This document shows, piece after piece, positions 1-7,859 of a DNA stretch of 15,625 nucleotides (its first letter is position 1; each line of letters opens with the position of its first letter). The position numbers and the translations under genes were made by a program. The notes beneath the pieces were generated by a model that saw only the letters and a list, made by a program, of their open reading frames with translations, made no database searches and had not been told where the DNA came from. The stretch comes from Bacteroidota bacterium (GTDB lineage Bacteria > Bacteroidota > Bacteroidia > Bacteroidales > UBA1402), in the NCBI GenBank assembly GCA_030706285.1, contig JAUZOU010000031.1:1-15625 (forward strand), given 5' to 3'.

Positions 1-807
1 AGCCATCATGCACCAGATGGCCATGTGCGACCGGTATTCGGTTTCTGTCTGGTTCCCGTTGCCGATCTCCAGCATTTCAAGGTCGTTCCAATGACCAGGT
101 CCAGCCGCACTGGATATTTCCATCGCTTTGTCCAGTATCTGCAAAACGCCCACGCCACCCCAGTTGAAGCTACAATCGAAGCAATCGCGGATGTCGGGCG
201 TAATGCGCCATAACTGTCCGATGCCTTTGGCCCATTCCCAGGGTTTGCTTTCGCCCCATTCGCAGATGCTCAGTACGATCGGGCGTCCGCAGGCTTTCAG
301 CGCATCACTCATGGTCTGATAGGCAGCCTTGGCGTTTTGACCTTCATCATAGCACCAGTCGTATTTGAGGTAATCGACACCCCATCTGGCATATTGCAAC
401 GCATCCTGAAACTGGTATCCACGGCTGCCCGGACGACCCTGACAGGTTTTGCTGCCGGCGCAGGAATACAAACCGAACTTCAGCCCTTTGGAATGGACAT
501 AGTCAGCCAACGCCTTCATGCCATTCGGAAAACGGTCTTTGTCGGCTAGGATGTTCCCGTTTTCATCGCGCCCTACCTGCCAGCAATCATCGATCACGAT
601 GTAGTTGTAACCAGCGTCTTTCATACCTGAAGAAACCATGGCGTCTGCCATTTCCTTGATGAGGCTTTCGCTGACGTTGCAGCCGAATTTGTTCCAGCTG
701 TTCCAGCCCATGGGCGGTGTTTTAGCCAACTGGTCGAATTCTGCTGTCTGAGCTTGGATGAAATTGGCCAAAAGGAATAAAACGAGTATTAGTGAGGTTC
801 GTTTCAT
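1..807 (-). CDS. Secreted GH27 alpha-galactosidase, N-terminal part (cut by the left window edge)
   Basis: Hydrolyses terminal alpha-1,6-galactosides (melibiose, raffinose, galactomannan side chains), probably in the periplasm. The 269 visible codons start with a signal peptide (MKRTSLILVLFLLANFIQAQ, cleaved about residue 20). The family opening PPMGWNSWN follows at residues 31-39, then VIDDCWQ at 71-77. The nucleophile Asp is D150 in YLKYDWC, the acid/base Asp is D205 in WRITPDIRD, and GHWND lies at 238-242. Family members have about 400 or more residues, so the rest of the barrel and the C-terminal beta domain lie beyond base 1. An in-frame ATG at 831 would add eight residues ahead of the signal peptide, so I prefer 807. 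The gene is divergent from the HTCS regulator at 1035 and is a plausible target of it. Family assignment is firm; the exact substrate is inferred. Confidence 0.95.
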   Translation of the reverse strand, partial: MKRTSLILVLFLLANFIQAQTAEFDQLAKTPPMGWNSWNKFGCNVSESLIKEMADAMVSSGMKDAGYNYIVIDDCWQVGRDENGNILADKDRFPNGMKALADYVHSKGLKFGLYSCAGSKTCQGRPGSRGYQFQDALQYARWGVDYLKYDWCYDEGQNAKAAYQTMSDALKACGRPIVLSICEWGESKPWEWAKGIGQLWRITPDIRDCFDCSFNWGGVGVLQILDKAMEISSAAGPGHWNDLEMLEIGNGNQTETEYRSHMAIWCMMA

Positions 808-1034
808 GTCGATCAACGATGAGGTGTTCATATAAGTGGATAATAAAGGATAAAGGTACTGCTTTTGAGGTGAGCAAGAACTAACCCATACAAAAGACGG
901 CAATAAAAGCGTCTGCCCGTGCAATTATTTTCCAAAAGGATGCCACAATTTTCCATAGACTTTTAAAATTGAAAAAAGCTGCTGGGAGAGTCTAAAAATT
1001 TCCGATATTTACGCAACCAGAATAGCTGATACCT
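808..1034. promoter_or_regulatory. Divergent intergenic region between GH27 and HTCS genes
   Basis: This 227-base spacer must carry both promoters. On the minus strand TACCTTTA (851-858) resembles the Bacteroidetes -7 element TAnnTTTG with one mismatch; a TTG lies 16 bases further upstream, a little close for a -33 element. No convincing promoter is visible for the plus-strand gene. Two related boxes, CAATTATTTTCCA (922-934) and CAATTTTCCA (946-955), stand 24 bases apart start to start and could be half-sites for the HTCS AraC-type domain. A short inverted repeat AGACG/CGTCT lies near 894-914. All of this is pattern matching without comparative support. Confidence 0.35.
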
Positions 1035-4000
1035 ATGAAACACGTTTTTAAAAGACCGTTGATCCTTTGTTTGCTCGTCTTCGTTTCAATGACTGATTCC
1101 AGGGCAGTCGATCTGACTTTCCGGCAATATCAGGTTGAAAACGGACTTTCTTCCAACACGGTCTATACTCTTATTCAGGATTCCAAAGGCTTTATCTGGA
1201 TGGGAACCGAAGATGGTCTGAACCGGTTCGACGGCTACGAATTCCGTATTTTCCGCAACAACAGCAGGGAACCGGCTTCCATCATCAGCAACCATATTTA
1301 TAAATTGTTTGAAGATGCCGAAGGGCTTTTATGGATAGGAACCGAAAAGGGCGTCTGTACGTATGATACCCGTACTGAAAAAATCAGTCAGATGCATCAG
1401 ACAACCAAAAATGGGGAGACCATCAACGGTAGAGTCCAGTCAATTTTGGAAGATAAAACCGGACGGATCTGGTTTAGTACGTATGAACAAGGTGTTTTCC
1501 GGTTGACTAAAAAAACAGGTTCCCTCAGGCATTATACCTTCGATAATTTCCGTCATTCTATTTCCAGAAATACATTTGTCACTTGTCTTTATATGGACAA
1601 AGACGGTGATTGCTGGGTCTCAGCCAACAATACAAAACATCACCTTTACAAGCTGGACAAAAGATCCGGGCGGTTTGTTCCGGCTTTTCCGCATGCCGAT
1701 CCGGATATGCTGGCTAAACTTGATTGTTACAGTATGACCGAAGACTCGTTCGGGAATCTATGGGTGGGAACTTGGGAAAATGGACTGTTTGCCATCAACA
1801 AGAAGGATGGCACATTGATTCCATTTTTGCAGGAGTACGCCAAAAAAGAGCTGCTGCACATACACACGGTCATGGAATTTGAACCCGGAAAGTTGATGAT
1901 CGGAGCGGACGGCGGACTAAGATATTATTCCATTGTGCAGGCTGCTGATGGAAGACAGCAATTGCTCCGGATTGAAAAAGGCTCTTTGTCCAGTAATTTT
2001 GTGTATACGATTTGCCGGGACAGAGAAGGAGGACTTTGGATCGGGACCTATTATGGCGGTGTGTATTATTCGTCTCCCAATCAGCATTCGTTCAAACAAT
2101 ATGTGCATCGTCCGGCTGCCAATTCCATCAGCGGCAATGTGATCAGTACCATGTGCGAAGATGCTTCCGGCAATTTGTGGATCGGTACCGATGACGCAGG
2201 ATTGAACTATTTCAATACGAAAACACAACGATTTACCAGTATTCAAACGGGGCCGAACCGGTTGTCGTTCCACAACATTCATGGTTTGTGTCTGGATGGG
2301 GATGATCTTTGGATAGGGACTTACACCGGCGGGTTGAACGTAATGAATACCCGTACCGGCAAGATGCGTTATTATCTTTCCAGCGCATCTGATAAACAAA
2401 CGCTGGACATGAACAGCATCTATGCCATCTTTAAAGATTCTAGGGGCACCATGTGGGTGGGTACCATGTGGGGGATAAACCGGTACAACCGGAATGCCGA
2501 TAATTTCAGCAGGGTCATCCGGACCAATGCCGTGGTCTTCAATATTCTTCAGAAAGGAGATATGCTCTATTTTGCCACCCAAGGAAGAGGACTTTATTCC
2601 TATAACCAACAAACAGGTATCTGGAAACATTACCCGTTCGACGTCTCCAATCACTCCTCCCTACTGAGCGATGATGTTTCGTGTTTATGCCTGGATGCAT
2701 CCGGTCGGTTGTGGGTAGGAACAAATAGTGGCATTTGCCGGTATGAGGAAAAAACCAGACGGTTTATCCCTGTTCCGGTCTCATTTCCCAGTAACAATAT
2801 CAGTTATATGACGGCTGTCGGCGGTTATCTCTGGATTACCACGACCAAAGGACTGATTCGGTTCGATCCGGAAACGCAGCATTTTAGAGTGTTCACGAAA
2901 GGAGATGGATTGCTGAGCGACCAGTTTACGTTGATGTCAGGTTGCCTCACGCGTTCCGGGATGATCTATGTCGGTACCGCCAGCGGCATGAATGCATTTA
3001 ATCCTGCCGGAATTTACAACAATCCCTATGTGCCGCAGGTCGCCATTACTGATTTTCAGTTATTCAACCAGTCTGTACCTCTTTCAGATTACCTGAAAAT
3101 AGACCGGTATGGCGTCCGGACCATTACGCTGCCGTACAATAAAAACGGATTCAGCCTGGTCTTCTCCGCACTGAGTTTTTTTGCGCCGGAGAAAAATGAA
3201 TATGCCTATAAACTGGAAGGTTTCGATGAAGGTTGGAATTTGGTTGGCAATCAGCGGAAGGCTACCTATACAAATTTATCGCCGGGAACCTATCGCTTCA
3301 GGGTAAAAGCCTCGAACAATGATGGTGTGTGGAATGAGACCGGTCTGTCCGTCAGAATTGTTATAACACCTCCCATCTGGCGAAGCAATCTGTTTCTTGT
3401 GTTGTACCTGCTGTTGTTGATTTTGGCTGTCCGGAAAGCGTTCAAGGTGCTCCGTAGACGTCAGGAAGCCAAACAAAATGAACGGATCGAAAAAATGAAA
3501 GCCGAACAGGAGAAAGCCGTTTATTCAGCCAAGATCAATTTCTTTACGTCCATTGCGCATGAGATCCGGACGCCTGTGAGCCTGATCATGGGACCTATCG
3601 AACAATTGACCAAGCCATCGGCCAATTTGTCTGAAAGTGCCCGTGAAGACCTGAACATCATTGAACGGAATGCTCAACGGCTGCTGTTTTTGGTTAATCA
3701 ATTGCTCGATTTCCGGAAAATCGAACGGGAATCTGTCCAGGTATCGCTGACAGAAACAAACGTCACCGATTTGCTTCGAAGTATTTCGGAGCGATTTAAA
3801 CCATTTTTCAGCCAGAAAAATATCCGGTTCGATTTTGTCAGTGATGATGAACTTTTCCATACGAAAGTCGATGTGGAAAACCTGACCAAAGTGGTAAGCA
3901 ATTTGCTGAATAACGCTTCCAAATATTCGAAAGATCTGGTGGAACTTGCCTTATACAGCCAGCAAGTGGCAGGCCGTTTTGAAGTACGTGTGACCGATAA

Positions 4001-5066
4001 TGGAGCAGGCATTCCACCGCAGGAACAGGAAAATATTTTTAAGCCGTTCTATCAGGTCCCCGGTGGCAACAAACCAGGAACCGGCATCGGCCTGTATCTG
4101 GTTAAAACAGTGGTTGATGCGCTCGGTGGTTCTGTCAAGGTAGAAAGCGTACCAGGAAACGGCTCTGTCTTTTCTGTTTTTCTGCCGTATGAGGAACCAG
4201 AGGTTGCATCGGATGCTTCCCAAACGGTCAAAACGCAGGAACAACACCCGGAGGAGGAACCGGATACCGATATGGCCGAGGAAGCCATCAAAGTTGTTCC
4301 GGACGACGAAAAACCGGTTCTGCTGATTGTTGAAGATAACGTAGATATGCAACAATTCTTGTGGAAGAACTTTACGGCCTTTTATACTGTACTGTTGGCC
4401 GGAGACGGCGTGGAAGGCATCAAAGTGTTGGAAAAGAACGAAGTTAATCTCATCATCAGTGATATCATGATGCCCAACATGGACGGCATCGAATTTTGCC
4501 GGCAGATCAAATCGAGTTTTCTTTGGAATCATTTACCTGTTATTCTGCTGACTGCCAAAACCAACCTGTCGACCAAGATCGAGGCGATGGAAACCGGTGC
4601 CGATGCGTATGTGGAAAAACCATTTTCAATGACCTACCTGGCTGCTCAGATCAAAAACCTGCTGGATTCCCGAAAAGCCTTGCAGGCCCGATTTCTTGAA
4701 AAGCCGTTTGTCTCGCTCAAAAGTATGGCCGGAAATAAGGCAGACGAGGAATTCCTGCTGAAAGTGACGGAGGTGATTGAAAAAAACATCTCAAATGTCG
4801 ACTTTTCAGTCGAACAACTCTCTGAAGCGCTTTGTGTGAGCAATTCCAGTTTGTATGCCAAAATCAGGACCTTGTCCGGCATCACGCCCAACAAACTGTT
4901 GTTGCTCGTCCGGCTCAAAAAGGCTGCCGAGTTGCTCAGCTCGAACGATTACCGGGTGAATGAAGTCTGCTACATGGTCGGATTCAATAATCCGTCCTAT
5001 TTCGCCAAATGTTTCCACAAACAATTCGGGGTATTGCCAAAAGATTTCAGGCTAACGCAACAATAG
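1035..5066 (+). CDS. Hybrid two-component system (HTCS) sensor kinase / response regulator
   Basis: One-protein signalling system of Bacteroidetes: it senses a glycan fragment in the periplasm and activates glycan-use genes. A signal peptide (to about residue 25) precedes some 14 beta-propeller repeats with W-x-G-T cores (for example FIWMGTEDGLNRFDG, LWIGTEKGV, LWIGTYYGGV), as expected for two seven-bladed Reg_prop propellers. A Y_Y_Y domain follows (about 665-780, YKLEGFDEGW). One membrane segment lies near 785-803. The HisKA segment has phosphoacceptor H842 in SIAHEIRTP; the ATPase domain shows NLLNNASKYS (about 956), DNGAGIP and GTGIGLYLVK. The receiver has phospho-acceptor D1143 in ISDIMMPNMDG and the switch Lys in YVEKPF. 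An AraC-type HTH closes the protein (about 1243-1340). At 1343 residues it is full length with all catalytic residues present. It is divergent from GH27 and 47 bases ahead of the next plus-strand gene. Confidence 0.97.
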   Translation: MKHVFKRPLILCLLVFVSMTDSRAVDLTFRQYQVENGLSSNTVYTLIQDSKGFIWMGTEDGLNRFDGYEFRIFRNNSREPASIISNHIYKLFEDAEGLLWIGTEKGVCTYDTRTEKISQMHQTTKNGETINGRVQSILEDKTGRIWFSTYEQGVFRLTKKTGSLRHYTFDNFRHSISRNTFVTCLYMDKDGDCWVSANNTKHHLYKLDKRSGRFVPAFPHADPDMLAKLDCYSMTEDSFGNLWVGTWENGLFAINKKDGTLIPFLQEYAKKELLHIHTVMEFEPGKLMIGADGGLRYYSIVQAADGRQQLLRIEKGSLSSNFVYTICRDREGGLWIGTYYGGVYYSSPNQHSFKQYVHRPAANSISGNVISTMCEDASGNLWIGTDDAGLNYFNTKTQRFTSIQTGPNRLSFHNIHGLCLDGDDLWIGTYTGGLNVMNTRTGKMRYYLSSASDKQTLDMNSIYAIFKDSRGTMWVGTMWGINRYNRNADNFSRVIRTNAVVFNILQKGDMLYFATQGRGLYSYNQQTGIWKHYPFDVSNHSSLLSDDVSCLCLDASGRLWVGTNSGICRYEEKTRRFIPVPVSFPSNNISYMTAVGGYLWITTTKGLIRFDPETQHFRVFTKGDGLLSDQFTLMSGCLTRSGMIYVGTASGMNAFNPAGIYNNPYVPQVAITDFQLFNQSVPLSDYLKIDRYGVRTITLPYNKNGFSLVFSALSFFAPEKNEYAYKLEGFDEGWNLVGNQRKATYTNLSPGTYRFRVKASNNDGVWNETGLSVRIVITPPIWRSNLFLVLYLLLLILAVRKAFKVLRRRQEAKQNERIEKMKAEQEKAVYSAKINFFTSIAHEIRTPVSLIMGPIEQLTKPSANLSESAREDLNIIERNAQRLLFLVNQLLDFRKIERESVQVSLTETNVTDLLRSISERFKPFFSQKNIRFDFVSDDELFHTKVDVENLTKVVSNLLNNASKYSKDLVELALYSQQVAGRFEVRVTDNGAGIPPQEQENIFKPFYQVPGGNKPGTGIGLYLVKTVVDALGGSVKVESVPGNGSVFSVFLPYEEPEVASDASQTVKTQEQHPEEEPDTDMAEEAIKVVPDDEKPVLLIVEDNVDMQQFLWKNFTAFYTVLLAGDGVEGIKVLEKNEVNLIISDIMMPNMDGIEFCRQIKSSFLWNHLPVILLTAKTNLSTKIEAMETGADAYVEKPFSMTYLAAQIKNLLDSRKALQARFLEKPFVSLKSMAGNKADEEFLLKVTEVIEKNISNVDFSVEQLSEALCVSNSSLYAKIRTLSGITPNKLLLLVRLKKAAELLSSNDYRVNEVCYMVGFNNPSYFAKCFHKQFGVLPKDFRLTQQ

Positions 5067-5113
5067 CAGAACTATCTGACTGCCTATTTTGTTAAACGAA
5101 AAATACAACTACC

Positions 5114-6226
5114 ATGGAACGTCGTATTTTTCTCAAAGGAGCCATGCTGTTGTCTGTCATGGCCTCTCTTTTCCTTTCCTGTGAGCAACCGGCTACTTCG
5201 TTTGATGAAGTGGAAAAGGCAGCCAGCCTTGAAAAATCCACGAAAGTCACTGCCCCATCACCGGATTCCACCATTCAGGTCATGACCTGGAATATGCGTT
5301 TCGGTATAGGCAGGGGGCCTTGGTTTGGCGATGCTTGTGGGTACAAGGTGGTTTACAGCGAAGACGACATTCTGGACAACCTGCAGCTGATTGCCGAACG
5401 GATCAACGAGTTCCAGCCTGATATCCTTCTGCTGCAGGAAGTGGACCTTAATTCGACCCGGTCGGCTTATGTGGATCAGCTCAAATGGCTGATGGACAAT
5501 ACGTATTTTAATTATGCCGTATATGGATCTCAGTGGAAAGCCCAGTTTATACCGAGTGACGGTCTTGGCCGGATGCATGAAGTCAACGCGATTCTGTCCA
5601 GATGGCCGCTCAAAGCAGGAGAGAGGGTCGGTTTCCCGCTGAGAAACGATCAATCGTCTGTGGAACGGTATTTTTACGAGCGGTGTTGCCTGGTAAAGGC
5701 GATCGTGGAAATCCCCGGATTTCAGGAATTCTACGCTATCAGTGTTCATACGACGGCTTTTGCCAGGGATGACTCGAAGCACAGGCATCTCATTGCCTTT
5801 AAAGAAGCACTTGATCAGATCGACCGTGCCGGATCCCTTTTCGTGGCAGGCGGCGATCTGAATGAAATTCCTCCAGGCAGTGATTCGACCGATTTTTGCA
5901 TCGAAAACAAATGTCCGGGAGAATCCTTCCACCACCCGGGCGATGATCCGATGCACAAAGATGGCCAGAACTATACACCGGAGATGAATTGGCTGGTTCC
6001 CTTGTATACCGATTACAAAAATGTCATTTCGTTGGATGATTACCTGGCCAATCAGTCCGCCTATTTTACACAAACGCCTGTCCCTGATCATAAAGTGGAC
6101 AGGACGCTGGACTACATTTTCACCAATGGACAATGGAAACCCGGTTCTGGTGTTGCCCATCAGGAATGCTCTGTTGAGGCCGACCATATGCCGGTGAGCG
6201 GCCTATGGATCCTTCACCGGAAATAA
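5114..6226 (+). CDS. Endonuclease/exonuclease/phosphatase-family lipoprotein
   Basis: A DNase I-like metal-dependent hydrolase (370 residues); substrates in this superfamily include nucleic acids, inositol phosphates and sphingolipids, and nothing here decides which. Motifs in order: N60 in MTWNMRFG, E109 in LLLQEVD, H212 in SVHTTAF, D248 and N250 in AGGDLNEIP, D333 in RTLDYIF, and D357-H358 in EADHMPVSG, so the catalytic set looks complete. The N-terminus has a hydrophobic segment ending in LFLSC (C23), a likely lipidation site. The residues before it, ERRIFLKG, match the twin-arginine pattern RRxFLK, so export may be through Tat. It starts 47 bases after the HTCS stop and is followed after 24 bases by the gene at 6251. 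TATTTTG at 5085-5091 is a possible weak -7 box; otherwise it could be read from the HTCS transcript. Confidence 0.9.
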   Translation: MERRIFLKGAMLLSVMASLFLSCEQPATSFDEVEKAASLEKSTKVTAPSPDSTIQVMTWNMRFGIGRGPWFGDACGYKVVYSEDDILDNLQLIAERINEFQPDILLLQEVDLNSTRSAYVDQLKWLMDNTYFNYAVYGSQWKAQFIPSDGLGRMHEVNAILSRWPLKAGERVGFPLRNDQSSVERYFYERCCLVKAIVEIPGFQEFYAISVHTTAFARDDSKHRHLIAFKEALDQIDRAGSLFVAGGDLNEIPPGSDSTDFCIENKCPGESFHHPGDDPMHKDGQNYTPEMNWLVPLYTDYKNVISLDDYLANQSAYFTQTPVPDHKVDRTLDYIFTNGQWKPGSGVAHQECSVEADHMPVSGLWILHRK

Positions 6227-6250
6227 ACAGGTGCTAAAAAGACGACGAAC

Positions 6251-7033
6251 ATGAAAAGAAGGACCTTATCGGGTGTTATTATTTTCTTGCTGATCTGCCA
6301 GGTTCAGGCGCAGAACAGTCTTTTACGCGGCAAATGGAGCGACAATACGGCTTATACGCTGAAAAAAGGCAACTGGGAAACCGGTATCATTCAGCCGTTC
6401 CGCTATGGCTTGACCGGCAGGACGGAGCTCAGGACCAATCTTTTGTTGATGCCTGTATTGCCCAATATTGGCATTAAGACGACGCTGTATACAGGAAATG
6501 AATTGGTGGTTGCCAGCGAACATGCCGTGAGCTATCCCACCTTATTTCTGAAGGTGGTGAGTCGAAAAGGAATTGGTGGATTGATCTCTCCGCAGTACGA
6601 TTTTCCGTTTTTACTCGCTGTCAATAATTCGTTGATAACCAGCAAGCCGGTTTCAGCCAATGCCTTGCTGTCGATCGATGTCGGGCTGGCTTTTACCATC
6701 AGAGGACAAAAACCGGATCCACAAGCAACCATCGATCTGCCGTTTATTTATCCAAGGATGGCGCACTATTATCAAGGTGTATCCATTCGAACGGGACTTT
6801 CATACAAAGGATTGCTGACAGACAGACTGTTTTATGATGAACAACTGCGCCTTTTTCAGATTACCAGAAACAGCGATAATGTGTTTGTTGAAAACGGCGG
6901 TTCATTGATGTGGGCAGTTTGCCACTCCTTGCGGCTCAAAGGCGGTTATGCCTTTTCCTGGGGAAAATATCCTTTCGGTAAGCATTTTCAGCTCTGGCCC
7001 ACAGTGGATATCGTATTCGGAAGCAATCGATGA
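6251..7033 (+). CDS. Exported protein of unknown function, possible outer-membrane beta-barrel
   Basis: I do not recognise this 260-residue protein. It has a clear signal peptide (MKRRTLSGVIIFLLICQVQAQ, cleaved about residue 21) and no further hydrophobic helix. The mature part is rich in alternating aromatic/polar stretches (WETGIIQPFRYGLTG, GVSIRTGLSYKGLL, LRLKGGYAFSWG) and ends in PTVDIVFGSNR, which is compatible with a small outer-membrane beta-barrel, though that is inference from composition. It follows the EEP lipoprotein by 24 bases and is probably co-transcribed, suggesting a shared envelope role. Its stop lies only six bases from the convergent mtgA stop, and no terminator hairpin is visible between them. 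Confidence 0.75.
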   Translation: MKRRTLSGVIIFLLICQVQAQNSLLRGKWSDNTAYTLKKGNWETGIIQPFRYGLTGRTELRTNLLLMPVLPNIGIKTTLYTGNELVVASEHAVSYPTLFLKVVSRKGIGGLISPQYDFPFLLAVNNSLITSKPVSANALLSIDVGLAFTIRGQKPDPQATIDLPFIYPRMAHYYQGVSIRTGLSYKGLLTDRLFYDEQLRLFQITRNSDNVFVENGGSLMWAVCHSLRLKGGYAFSWGKYPFGKHFQLWPTVDIVFGSNR

Positions 7034-7039
7034 GTTTTT

Positions 7040-7792
7040 TCAGTGATCCTTTTTATGAAATAAATCGAGGACGGCATCATACCAGTGATCCCCGTCACCT
7101 TTATGTCTCCCGTCTTCTGGCAGCTGGATGTAATACATCTGTCCTAGAATCTCGCGTTGGCGCATCCTGATGTAACGGGATGGGTGCTGGGAGTTGAACC
7201 GGCGCGGATTAGGCAAGGTGGCTGCAATGAGTGCCGCCTGCGACCGGGTTAGCTCTTCGGCTGTCTTATGGAAATGATGCCTGGCAACGGCTTCAGCACC
7301 ATACAAGCCTTTACCTGTTTCCATGCTGTTCAGGTACACTTCCAGAATGCGGTCTTTGCTCCAGAAGGCCTCGATGAGTACGGTAAAGTAGACTTCAAGC
7401 CCTTTACGGACCCAGGAAGACTGGGGCCACAAAAAGACATTCTTGGCCGTTTGCTGGGAGATGGTGCTGGCGCCTCTCGGACGTCTGCGTCTGGTGTTTT
7501 CAATGGCAGCCTGTTTGATCTGCCCGACATCAAACCCCCAGTGATCGTAAAAGCGTTGGTCTTCGGAGGCGATAACGGCTCGTCTCAAATTGACGGAAAT
7601 ATGTTTTCTGGAAACCCAGTCGTGGCAAAATACCGGTTTTTCCCCTTCACTTTTTTGCTCAATGAACCGGATCACCATGAGTGGCGTGATCGGAACAGGA
7701 ACGAAGCCATACACAATCACGGCCAGAATCGAAGAGAGGAAAAAGAAGAGGACTAATCGTTTAATAATAGCACCGACAGATCTGATTCTCAT
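7040..7792 (-). CDS. mtgA: Monofunctional biosynthetic peptidoglycan transglycosylase
   Basis: A GT51 glycosyltransferase that polymerises lipid II into glycan strands on the outer face of the inner membrane, without a transpeptidase domain. The 250 residues begin with a basic stretch and one membrane anchor (about 10-35). Motif I, SEDQRFYDHWGFD, carries the catalytic Glu (E77). Motif II, GASTISQQTAKN, lies at 107-118. Motif III follows as RKGLEVYFTVLIEAFWSKDRILEVYLN around 129-155, and later GAEAVARHHF and AALIAATLPNPRRF complete the family pattern. The length is typical for MtgA and too short for a class A penicillin-binding protein. It has its own promoter at 7824-7854 and converges on the 6251 gene with a six-base gap. 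Confidence 0.97.
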   Translation of the reverse strand: MRIRSVGAIIKRLVLFFFLSSILAVIVYGFVPVPITPLMVIRFIEQKSEGEKPVFCHDWVSRKHISVNLRRAVIASEDQRFYDHWGFDVGQIKQAAIENTRRRRPRGASTISQQTAKNVFLWPQSSWVRKGLEVYFTVLIEAFWSKDRILEVYLNSMETGKGLYGAEAVARHHFHKTAEELTRSQAALIAATLPNPRRFNSQHPSRYIRMRQREILGQMYYIQLPEDGRHKGDGDHWYDAVLDLFHKKDH

Positions 7793-7823
7793 AATCTAAG
7801 CTCGTTTGTGTTGGATTGTTGTG

Positions 7824-7854
7824 CAAAATTAACGAAAGGCCGACGTTTTACAAA
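7824..7854 (-). promoter_or_regulatory. Bacteroidetes sigma-ABfr-type promoter of mtgA
   Basis: On the minus strand TTTG (7851-7854) is followed after exactly 19 bases by TAATTTTG (7824-7831). This matches the Bacteroidetes -33 TTG / -7 TAnnTTTG promoter, with a start site expected near 7819. It is 31 bases upstream of the mtgA ATG at 7792. The -33 element lies only a few bases after the stop codon of the 7860-8960 gene. Confidence 0.8.
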
Positions 7855-7859
7855 CAGAT

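Noticed and set aside
1917..2654. 245-codon open frame on the minus strand inside the HTCS gene
   Set aside because: It lies opposite the propeller-encoding part of a clearly real gene, has no family resemblance, and is explained by codon bias of the sense strand.
5258..6187. 309-codon open frame on the minus strand opposite the EEP gene
   Set aside because: The plus-strand protein has a full set of conserved catalytic motifs; the antisense frame shows no domain or signal and is a shadow.
7268..7756. 162-codon plus-strand frame opposite mtgA
   Set aside because: mtgA is certain from its motifs; the antisense product has no recognisable feature.
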